Below are positions 7,569-12,335 of a stretch of 12,335 bases of DNA, piece after piece. Position 1 is the stretch's first letter; the number at the start of each line of letters is the position of its first letter. The DNA is taken from the NCBI GenBank assembly GCA_910586805.1, contig CAJUJC010000064.1:1-12335 (forward strand), written 5' to 3'. Source of the stretch: an uncultured Erysipelotrichales bacterium (GTDB lineage: Bacteria > Bacillota_I > Bacilli_A > Erysipelotrichales > Coprobacillaceae). The notes beneath the pieces were generated by a model. It was not told the DNA's origin, searched no databases, and saw only the letters and a list, made by a program, of their open reading frames with translations. The translations under genes were made by a program, and so were the position numbers.

Positions 7569-7610
7569 GAAAAGAAAAAGTGGTTGTCTTATAAATGGAG
7601 GAGTATATTT

Positions 7611-8036
7611 ATGGAAATAGAAGAATTAAAAACAATTCTTGAAAAGAATGATTATACATTGGTTGTTGATAGAAAAGGGGAAATCTATACATCATATTTA
7701 AAAGGTGTTGCTCCAGTTTTGAATCCTATGAAAGAAGATATTCATTTTTTTAAGGATGCTATTGTTGTTGATAGAGTTGTTGGAAAGGCAGCAGCAATGT
7801 TATTTATTAAAGGACATATTCAAAAAGTTCATACTCATATCATAAGTCTATATGCATGTCAAATGTTAGAAAAGTATAGTATTGCATATACATATGATGA
7901 ATGTGTAGATTATATTATAAATAGGCAAGGAAATGGAATGTGTCCAATGGAAGAAACAGTTTTAAATATTGATGATATTGATGAAGCTTTTATTGCATTA
8001 ATAAAAAAACAGGGAGAATTAATGAACAAGAAATAG
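7611..8036 (+). CDS. DUF1893 family protein (deaminase-like fold)
   Basis: The 141-residue protein matches the DUF1893 family, whose structurally known member (Thermotoga TM1506) has a cytidine-deaminase-like fold without a proven activity. The signature V-V-D-R-V-V-G-K-A-A-A-M-L covers residues 52-64, with G-K-A-A where true deaminases have the zinc-binding H-A-E. A second block, G-N-G-M-C-P-M-E-E-T-V (107-117), corresponds to the region where deaminases have their paired cysteines; only one Cys is present. It is therefore probably not a zinc deaminase and may bind or modify a small ligand. I chose the ATG at 7611 because GGAGGAG (7597-7603) is 7 nt upstream; the in-frame TTG at 7584 lies upstream of that site and has none of its own. 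It is the first gene of an operon with the MATE pump 10 nt downstream. Confidence 0.85.
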   Translation: MEIEELKTILEKNDYTLVVDRKGEIYTSYLKGVAPVLNPMKEDIHFFKDAIVVDRVVGKAAAMLFIKGHIQKVHTHIISLYACQMLEKYSIAYTYDECVDYIINRQGNGMCPMEETVLNIDDIDEAFIALIKKQGELMNKK

Positions 8037-8046
8037 GGAGAGTTGT

Positions 8047-9393
8047 ATGTTTCGTTTAAAGGTTGATTTATTAAAGGATAATATATGGAAAGCATTAATC
8101 TTTTTTGCTTTACCCATGTTAGTAGCAAATATTTTCCAACAATTATATAATACAATGGATACAATGATAGTTGGGAATACATTAGGAGATGTTTCATTAG
8201 CAGCCATAGGGGCAACTGGTGCAATCTATGAGTTATTAGTAGGATTTGCATTAGGTGTTGGGAATGGATTATCTATTGTTGCTGCAAGAAGCTATGGTGC
8301 TCATAATGAGGATTTATTAAAGAAATCAGTTGCAGGCTCTATTATTATTGGAATTGGAATGACGATTGTTATTATGTTTATTTCTTTATTTCTTTTATAT
8401 CCGTTATTAGAATTACTGCAAACACCTATTGATATTATTGATGAATCTTATTCATATATATTTATTGTAACGATATTTGTAGGAGTTATGTTTGCATATA
8501 ATTTGTTGGCAGGATTATTAAGAGCAATTGGAAATAGTATCATGCCTCTTGTCTTTTTAATTGTTTCATCACTTATTAATGTTGTTTTAGATATTGTTTT
8601 TATTACACAATTTCATATGGGTATCAAAGGTGCTGCGGTAGCAACAGTGATTGCACAAGGGGTTTCAGCTGTTTTATGTTTTATTTATATTTTTAAAAAA
8701 GCACCTATTCTTTTACCAAAGAAAGAGCATTTTCATATAGAAAAGAGTTTGTACAAAGAGTTAATGGGACAAGGATTTTCTATGGGATTTATGTTATGTA
8801 TTGTATCTATTGGGACTGTTATCTTACAAAGTGCTATTAATGGATTAGGGTATCTAACAATTGCAGGACATGTTGCAGCAAGAAAGTTAAGTGCTTTTTG
8901 TTCAATGCCTGCTACATCTTTATGTATGGCTATTTCTACATTTGTTTCACAAAATAAAGGGGCTAATCAGAGAGATAGAATTAAAGAAGGGGTTAGATGT
9001 TCTCATATTATTGCTTGCGTTTGTGGAGTAGGTATGACAATTGTTTTATTTTTCATTGCGCCTCTACTTGTTAGAGTTATTTCAGGGTCATCTCATCCTA
9101 CTGTTATTGATAATGGGGTAATGTATTTAAGAATAAACGCACCTTTTTATGCTGTGTTGGGTATTTTGTTAAATTTAAGAAATTCTTTACAAGGGTTAGG
9201 AATGAAAGTTGTTCCTCTTATTTCAAGCGTTATAGAATGTATTGGCAAGATGATTTTTGTAGCCATATTTATTCCGTTGTTAGGGTATTTTGGAGTCATT
9301 ATTTGTGAGCCAGTTATATGGTGTGTAATGACATTACAGTTAGCATGGTCTTTCTATCATAATTCATATATACAAGGCAAGTCCGATAGTTAA
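8047..9393 (+). CDS. MATE family multidrug/toxic compound efflux transporter
   Basis: An integral membrane antiporter that exports cationic or aromatic compounds in exchange for Na+ or H+. The 448-residue protein has about 12 hydrophobic segments in two homologous halves. The first half opens with F-F-A-L-P-M-L-V-A-N-I-F-Q-Q-L-Y-N-T-M-D-T-M-I-V-G, the standard N-terminal MATE block, followed by A-I-G-A-T-G. The second half begins near residue 240 with G-Q-G-F-S-M-G-F. A GGGAGAG site sits just before the ATG and overlaps the DUF1893 stop, so both genes share one transcript from the MerR-like promoter. The substrate cannot be told from sequence. The last residues are encoded within the terminator stem. 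Confidence 0.95.
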   Translation: MFRLKVDLLKDNIWKALIFFALPMLVANIFQQLYNTMDTMIVGNTLGDVSLAAIGATGAIYELLVGFALGVGNGLSIVAARSYGAHNEDLLKKSVAGSIIIGIGMTIVIMFISLFLLYPLLELLQTPIDIIDESYSYIFIVTIFVGVMFAYNLLAGLLRAIGNSIMPLVFLIVSSLINVVLDIVFITQFHMGIKGAAVATVIAQGVSAVLCFIYIFKKAPILLPKKEHFHIEKSLYKELMGQGFSMGFMLCIVSIGTVILQSAINGLGYLTIAGHVAARKLSAFCSMPATSLCMAISTFVSQNKGANQRDRIKEGVRCSHIIACVCGVGMTIVLFFIAPLLVRVISGSSHPTVIDNGVMYLRINAPFYAVLGILLNLRNSLQGLGMKVVPLISSVIECIGKMIFVAIFIPLLGYFGVIICEPVIWCVMTLQLAWSFYHNSYIQGKSDS

Positions 9394-9408
9394 GGATTTG
9401 CTTTTTTT
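9377..9408 (+). terminator. Rho-independent terminator after the MATE gene
   Basis: GCAAGTCC at 9377-9384 pairs with GGATTTGC at 9394-9401 (one G-T pair), with a 9-nt loop and seven T residues from 9402. The MATE stop codon TAA lies in the loop. Confidence 0.85.
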
Positions 9409-9410
9409 AT

Positions 9411-9439
9411 AAAATAAAAACCAGTTCATTATGAACTGG
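9411..9439 (-). terminator. Rho-independent terminator of the minus-strand small gene
   Basis: CCAGTTCA at 9421-9428 pairs perfectly with TGAACTGG at 9432-9439 around a 3-nt loop. On the plus strand the A-rich run 9411-9420 precedes it, which reads as TTTTTATTTT after the hairpin on the minus strand. It ends transcription coming from the 43-codon gene and abuts the MATE terminator, so the two genes converge tail to tail. Confidence 0.85.
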
Positions 9440-9452
9440 AAATGGTTATATA

Positions 9453-9584
9453 TTATTTTGTTCTTTTGAAGAATGAGAAGATACGACTGAAACAATTGTC
9501 ACTATAAGAATAACGTTCTTGTCTTACCCATTCAGGACAATTATTAGTTTGGCTTAATACGTAAAAATCATGTGAACAACTCAT
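9453..9584 (-). CDS. Hypothetical 43-residue small protein
   Basis: A complete small gene on the minus strand. An ATG at 9584-9582 is followed by 43 codons and a TAA at 9455-9453. The Shine-Dalgarno sequence AGGAGGG (9598-9592) is close to ideal and 7 nt from the ATG. A TATAAT lies farther upstream and a strong terminator lies 13 nt downstream of the stop. This full set of signals makes a chance ORF unlikely. The protein begins M-S-C-S-H-D-F-Y-V-L, has cysteines at 3, 16 and 31, a central N-C-P-E-W-V-R-Q-E-R-Y-S-Y-S patch, and ends in a basic, aromatic tail (F-S-R-I-F-S-F-F-K-R-T-K) that could touch a membrane or nucleic acid. There is no signal peptide and no clear transmembrane helix. I do not recognise a family. 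Confidence 0.78.
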   Translation of the reverse strand: MSCSHDFYVLSQTNNCPEWVRQERYSYSDNCFSRIFSFFKRTK

Positions 9585-9625
9585 CGAAAGACCCTCCTAT
9601 AATGTTTTCTTTTTAATACAATTCC

Positions 9626-9631
9626 ATTATA
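9626..9631 (-). promoter_or_regulatory. Candidate -10 element of the minus-strand small gene
   Basis: A perfect TATAAT reads on the minus strand here, which would start transcription near 9619 and leave a leader of about 35 nt containing the AGGAGGG site. No convincing -35 is seen at 16-18 nt upstream (ATTTCT at best), so an activator may be needed. The palindrome at 9684-9702 lies about 53 nt upstream of it. Confidence 0.45.
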
Positions 9632-9683
9632 ATATAAATTCTAAATAAAGAAATGGACTGAAAACATAAAAAAACATTTTTTT

Positions 9684-9702
9684 ATTGTGCAATATGCACA
9701 AT
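9684..9702. promoter_or_regulatory. Perfect palindromic operator candidate upstream of the pucR-family gene
   Basis: ATTGTGCA and TGCACAAT form perfect 8-nt arms around a 3-nt centre (ATA). It lies between the divergent small gene and the PucR-type regulator, directly upstream of the latter's candidate -10. The lack of a T tract and its place in the promoter argue for a protein-binding site rather than a terminator. It resembles a Rex site but is one base shorter in the middle. Confidence 0.65.
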
Positions 9703-9711
9703 TGTTATAAA
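9703..9711 (+). promoter_or_regulatory. Candidate extended -10 promoter of the PucR-family gene
   Basis: TGTTATAAA reads as TG-N-TATAAA with the hexamer at 9706-9711. The best -35 is TTGTGC at 9685-9690 (15-nt spacer), which is part of the palindrome, so a bound protein would compete with RNA polymerase. Transcription would start about 9718, leaving a very short leader beginning at the ribosome binding site. Confidence 0.5.
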
Positions 9712-9732
9712 ATGAGAAAGAGGTGATTGCTT

Positions 9733-10896
9733 GTGGGATTTACAATAGAAGATGCATTGATTGAAACTGGAAACGAATATCGTTTAAAATTATTGGCAGG
9801 AAGGCATGGCTGTAGTAATTCTATCAGTTGGGTTCATATGATTGAAGATACAACTATTATTCAACAACTGTGGGGAAAAGAACTTGTTGTCACAACAGGA
9901 TTAGGTTTTCAAACTCATGATTCTTTACTTCGATTTGTAAAGACATTGGTTAAGTATCATAGTGTTGGGCTTATTATCAATACTGGTAAATATATATTTG
10001 ATATTTCTGAAGATATTGTTGAATATTGTAATGAACATGATTTTCCTCTTTTGACAACACCATGGGAAATTCATATGTCTGATTTGATTAAGGATTTTAG
10101 TATGAGATGTTTAACTTCAGAAAAAGAAGATAGACAAATTTCACGTTATTTTAAAAATACTTTAATGAATTCTAGATTAGAACAAGAGTCAAGGGAACAA
10201 TTAATGAGTTCTTTTGATGTTGATGGATACTTTCAGGTTATTTTGATAGGAATAGAAAATGCAGATCAATTTGATACAATTCAAAGAAGAAGATTGGCGT
10301 TCCAAATTGAGTTATGTTTTGAAAAAGTTGAAAGCCCTTATTCATTTTTTTGGTTTGATGGATATTTTGTTATGGTTGTTAATAATTTGGATGTTGATGA
10401 ATTAGAGAATATTATAGATCATATGTATCAAAGAGCGAAGAAACGAATGATAGAACAAATGATTCATGTAGGTGTAGGAACAAGAATGAGTGATTTTTGT
10501 AATGTAAGATCAAGTTATAAACGTGCTTTGGCAGCCGCTCAAATGGCCTTGCATTTTCATTATCCAATGATGTTTTTTGAAGAAATGGGAGTATATCAAA
10601 TTTTATTTTCCATAGAGGATAAAAATATTTTAAAGAACATGTATAATCAATTGTTAAGTGTGCTTATTGAATATGATAAAAAACATCATAGTGAGTTAGA
10701 GCAAACACTTTATCATTATCTCATCAATGATGGTAATCAGCAGGCTATGGCAAAAAATTTATATATGCATAGAAATACTATTAATTATCGTATGGCAAAG
10801 ATTAAGGAATTATTGGAATGTGATTTATCTTCTTTTGAAGAAAAAATGCCTTATATGTTGGCCTTTTATATGAAGAAAATGTTTGAGGATTTATAA
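9733..10896 (+). CDS. PucR/CdaR-family transcriptional regulator
   Basis: A DNA-binding regulator of 387 residues with three parts. There is an N-terminal PucR-type ligand domain (about residues 4-125, including S-W-V-H-M-I-E-D and E-L-V-V-T-T-G). A central GGDEF-like domain of the CdaR type follows (about 155-275). The C-terminal helix-turn-helix is at about 320-380, with the typical Q-Q-A-M-A-K-N-L-Y-M-H-R-N-T-I-N-Y-R core. Members sense metabolites in purine, sugar-acid or amino-acid catabolism; nothing here identifies the effector, and no catabolic genes adjoin. I chose the GTG at 9733 because AGGTG (9721-9725) lies 7 nt upstream; the TTG at 9727 is too close to that site. The promoter overlaps a perfect palindrome, suggesting autoregulation or control by another factor. 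The stop is 1 nt before the DUF3781 gene. Confidence 0.9.
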   Translation: MGFTIEDALIETGNEYRLKLLAGRHGCSNSISWVHMIEDTTIIQQLWGKELVVTTGLGFQTHDSLLRFVKTLVKYHSVGLIINTGKYIFDISEDIVEYCNEHDFPLLTTPWEIHMSDLIKDFSMRCLTSEKEDRQISRYFKNTLMNSRLEQESREQLMSSFDVDGYFQVILIGIENADQFDTIQRRRLAFQIELCFEKVESPYSFFWFDGYFVMVVNNLDVDELENIIDHMYQRAKKRMIEQMIHVGVGTRMSDFCNVRSSYKRALAAAQMALHFHYPMMFFEEMGVYQILFSIEDKNILKNMYNQLLSVLIEYDKKHHSELEQTLYHYLINDGNQQAMAKNLYMHRNTINYRMAKIKELLECDLSSFEEKMPYMLAFYMKKMFEDL

Positions 10897-10897
10897 G

Positions 10898-11143
10898 ATG
10901 AATAAAGATATATTATTAATGAATATTGATAAAATTCATACAACACCAATGGGAGTTGATAGAATAAAAAGAAATTTAAAATGTGATATTAAAAATGTCG
11001 TTGAATATTGTAAAGATAAAATAAAGAATGAGAATTGTTATATATATAAACAAGGTAAAAATTGGTATTGTGAAATTGATAATGTAAGGATTACAGTTAA
11101 TTCATATAGCTATACTATTATTACTGCACACATTATAAAATAA
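10898..11143 (+). CDS. DUF3781 domain protein
   Basis: The 81-residue protein spans essentially the whole DUF3781 domain, a family of unknown function found mostly in Firmicutes. The recognisable blocks are K-I-H-T-T-P-M-G-V-D-R-I-K-R-N-L near the N-terminus, a V-V-E-Y-C-K-D-K-I helix, G-K-N-W-Y in the middle, and the C-terminal I-T-V-N-S-Y-S-Y-T-I-I-T-A-H. The ATG at 10898 follows the PucR-type stop by 1 nt, with GAGGA at 10885-10889 as ribosome binding site, so it is co-translated with the regulator. Its Ile codons use ATA more often (5 of 13 by my count) than the suf genes do. A terminator-like hairpin follows. No role can be assigned. Confidence 0.85.
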   Translation: MNKDILLMNIDKIHTTPMGVDRIKRNLKCDIKNVVEYCKDKIKNENCYIYKQGKNWYCEIDNVRITVNSYSYTIITAHIIK

Positions 11144-11154
11144 GGAGTGAAAGG

Positions 11155-11196
11155 AAACTCAATAGATGATTTATGATTAATTGAGTTTTTTGTTTT
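11155..11196 (+). terminator. Rho-independent terminator after the DUF3781 gene
   Basis: AAACTCAAT at 11155-11163 pairs perfectly with ATTGAGTTT at 11180-11188 across a 16-nt loop, followed by an interrupted T-rich tract. The loop is large, but stem and T tract are good. Confidence 0.75.
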
Positions 11197-11454
11197 TTGT
11201 TAAGAGTGGGAAATAGGATTAATTATCAAAAGATAGTTAGTCTTTTTTATATAAAAATGTATAACTATGATTAGGAATTAAAAATGGTAGATATAAGAAA
11301 TGAATGTTAATATTATACTTACTTTAAGAATTTTAAATATGAAAAGAACAGTTAGAAGTAAAAGTGTATTTAATCAAAAATATAAAGAGGATAACATGAT
11401 GACATAAAAACTGTCAAAATAGATTTTTGATGATCTTTCATTGTATTAAAAAAT
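11197..11454. other. AT-rich intergenic stretch without a convincing gene
   Basis: Very AT-rich sequence between the DUF3781 terminator and the TetR operators. It holds a weak hairpin, AAAAGA (11228-11233) with TCTTTT (11241-11246) and a following T run, which might act as a second terminator. A 35-codon ORF at 11300-11407 lacks a proper ribosome binding site. I see no RNA gene, repeat or recognisable gene remnant. It marks the border between the resident genes and the ATA-rich TetR/ABC module. Confidence 0.6.
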
Positions 11455-11467
11455 AGACTTTCAGTCG
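11455..11467. promoter_or_regulatory. Operator-like palindrome 1 for the TetR regulator
   Basis: AGACTTTCAGTCG contains GACT-TTC-AGTC, a perfect 4+3+4 inverted repeat, 8 nt upstream of the -35 hexamer. It shares the GACT-NNN-AGTC core with the second site at 11514, 59 nt downstream. Confidence 0.65.
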
Positions 11468-11475
11468 AAAAAATG

Positions 11476-11504
11476 TTGAAATTTATTATTGTTAGGACTA
11501 TAAT
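11476..11504 (+). promoter_or_regulatory. Sigma-A promoter of the TetR/ABC operon
   Basis: TTGAAA at 11476-11481 and a perfect TATAAT at 11499-11504 with the ideal 17-nt spacer. The predicted start near 11511 lies at the edge of operator 2, and the leader is about 32 nt with a ribosome binding site at 11534-11539. Confidence 0.85.
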
Positions 11505-11513
11505 ATAATAAAT

Positions 11514-11526
11514 CGACTATAAGTCG
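11514..11526. promoter_or_regulatory. Operator-like palindrome 2 for the TetR regulator
   Basis: CGACTATAAGTCG is a perfect 5+3+5 inverted repeat with the same GACT-NNN-AGTC core as site 1. It lies just downstream of the predicted transcription start, where a bound repressor would block RNA polymerase. Confidence 0.75.
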
Positions 11527-11542
11527 GATAATGAGGTGGAAT

Positions 11543-12142
11543 ATGAAAGGTAATAACAGAAAAAGAGATTTAACAAAAATAGCATACAAATTGTTTATAA
11601 CAAAAGGCTATGAAAGTACAAGTATTGATGAAATTATTAAAGAAGCTAAAATTGCTAAAGGAACATATTATTATTATTTTGAAAGTAAAGAACAAACACT
11701 AGAAGAAGTAAACAATATGATAATTGAAAATATGGTGTTTAAAGCACAACAAGTTTTAGAAATGCCAATTTCTGCTATACAAAAGTTTATTAGTATAATA
11801 ATGTGTTTTAAATTGAATGTGGAAGAACAAGAGTTAACAAATGCAATTCATTTGCCAGAAAATATAGTCATGCACAAAAAAATAAATAAAAAAATTATAA
11901 ATGAGGCTACACCTATATTATCAAAAGTAGTAGAGCAAGGTAATGAAGAGGGATTGTTAAATTGTAAAGATAATGTCTATGAAAAAGTAAAAACGACATT
12001 GATATTAAGTCAAAATTTATTTGACGATATGAATTATACAGAAAATGATATTAGTGTTTATATAGATATATTGGAAAACTTATATGGTGCTAAAAAAGGA
12101 ACTCTTGATTTTATTCAAGATTTAATTGGAAAAGAACAGTGA
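11543..12142 (+). CDS. TetR/AcrR-family transcriptional regulator
   Basis: A 199-residue TetR-type repressor. The N-terminal helix-turn-helix (about residues 10-55) is clear: I-A-Y-K-L-F-I-T-K-G-Y-E-S-T-S-I-D-E-I-I, followed by K-G-T-Y-Y-Y-Y-F-E-S-K-E, the family signature. The C-terminal ligand domain is diverged, as usual. I chose the ATG at 11543; AGGTGG (11534-11539) precedes it closely and would overlap the coding start if ATG 11531 were used. Two matching palindromes flank its promoter, indicating autorepression. The next gene, 19 nt downstream, encodes an ABC transporter ATPase, so the likely job is control of that transporter in response to its substrate. Ile codons are ATA in 13 of 25 cases by hand count, far above the suf genes, a sign of foreign origin. 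Confidence 0.92.
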   Translation: MKGNNRKRDLTKIAYKLFITKGYESTSIDEIIKEAKIAKGTYYYYFESKEQTLEEVNNMIIENMVFKAQQVLEMPISAIQKFISIIMCFKLNVEEQELTNAIHLPENIVMHKKINKKIINEATPILSKVVEQGNEEGLLNCKDNVYEKVKTTLILSQNLFDDMNYTENDISVYIDILENLYGAKKGTLDFIQDLIGKEQ

Positions 12143-12161
12143 ACAGGGAGGAAAGTTCATT

Positions 12162-12335
12162 ATGAATAATATTATAACTGTAAAAAAGTTGGTCAAGAAA
12201 TTTTCGAGTGATAATAATACTGAAACGATATTAGATAATTTGGATTTAGAAATTTACGAAAAAGATTTTACTGTAATAATGGGTTCATCTGGAGCAGGAA
12301 AATCCACACTCTTGTATAGTTTGTCAGGAATGGAT
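12162..12335 (+). CDS. ABC transporter ATP-binding protein (partial, 3' end outside window)
   Basis: The first 58 residues of an ABC ATPase, cut by the right edge. The start ATG follows an excellent GGGAGGAAAG site. Visible are an N-terminal I-I-T-V-K-K-L-V-K-K-F strand and the complete Walker A motif G-S-S-G-A-G-K-S at about residues 41-48, followed by T-L-L-Y-S-L-S-G-M-D. The G-S-S-G-A-G-K-S-T-L-L form is typical of the MacB/LolD/BceA group, which works with FtsX-like permeases in peptide or drug export and resistance, but the fragment is too short to be sure. It is 19 nt behind the TetR gene and very probably in the same operon. A permease gene is expected to follow outside the window. Confidence 0.9.
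   Translation, partial: MNNIITVKKLVKKFSSDNNTETILDNLDLEIYEKDFTVIMGSSGAGKSTLLYSLSGMD

Noticed and set aside
7910..8251. Two overlapping minus-strand ORFs across the DUF1893/MATE junction
   Set aside because: Antisense to two well-supported genes, without signals of their own; their hydrophobic runs are the complement of MATE membrane codons.
9684..9702. Palindrome read as a Rex (NADH/NAD+ sensor) site
   Set aside because: Rex sites have TTGTG and CACAA separated by 8 nt; here the gap is 7 nt, which shifts the half-sites, so the match is not accepted.
11141..11176. AAGGAG after the DUF3781 stop as the ribosome binding site of another gene
   Set aside because: The only ATG in reach opens a frame of a few codons before a stop, and the region folds into the terminator.
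11300..11407. 35-codon plus-strand ORF in the gene-poor stretch
   Set aside because: No proper ribosome binding site, no promoter and no recognisable sequence; unlike the minus-strand small gene it lacks supporting signals.

Overview
The window looks like chromosomal DNA of a low-GC, spore-forming Firmicute, most plausibly an Erysipelotrichia/Coprobacillaceae-type gut bacterium. The reasons are the very AT-rich coding sequence, strong AGGAGG-type ribosome binding sites, a Firmicutes-style suf cluster that uses SufU instead of SufA/SufE, a YunB sporulation protein beside a YutH-like spore coat pseudokinase, and a PucR-family regulator. The genus assignment is inference. All large genes are on the + strand; one small gene is on the - strand.

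Layout. (1) 1-4377: end of a suf operon (sufD cut by the left edge, then sufS, sufU, sufB), with a 5-formyltetrahydrofolate cyclo-ligase translationally coupled to sufB. It closes with a terminator whose stem contains the last stop codon. (2) 4406-5972: a sporulation pair, yunB and a yutH-like gene. (3) 5945-7478: a monocistronic gene with its own extended -10 promoter and terminator. It encodes a HEAT-repeat protein fused to a THUMP/RlmKL-like methyltransferase whose usual NPPY motif is altered. (4) 7538-9408: a two-gene operon, a DUF1893 protein and a MATE efflux pump, behind a promoter that looks MerR-controlled. (5) 9411-9631, minus strand: a 43-codon gene with a near-perfect Shine-Dalgarno sequence and its own terminator. 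(6) 9684-11196: a PucR-family regulator with a perfect 8+3+8 palindrome at its promoter, followed 1 nt later by a DUF3781 gene. (7) 11197-11454: a gene-poor AT-rich stretch. (8) 11455 to the end: a TetR regulator whose promoter is bracketed by two matching operator-like palindromes, followed by the start of an ABC transporter ATPase cut by the right edge. ATA codon use rises sharply in this last module, suggesting a different origin.

How the genes work together. SufS releases sulfur from cysteine, SufU carries it, and SufB/SufD (with SufC, presumably just upstream) assemble Fe-S clusters. The cyclo-ligase recycles folate. The DUF1893/MATE and TetR/ABC modules each look like a regulated transporter response. 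No rRNA, tRNA, CRISPR array, insertion sequence or phage gene was recognised. The least explained items are the 43-aa minus-strand gene, the pucR palindrome, the MerR-like promoter and the altered methyltransferase.
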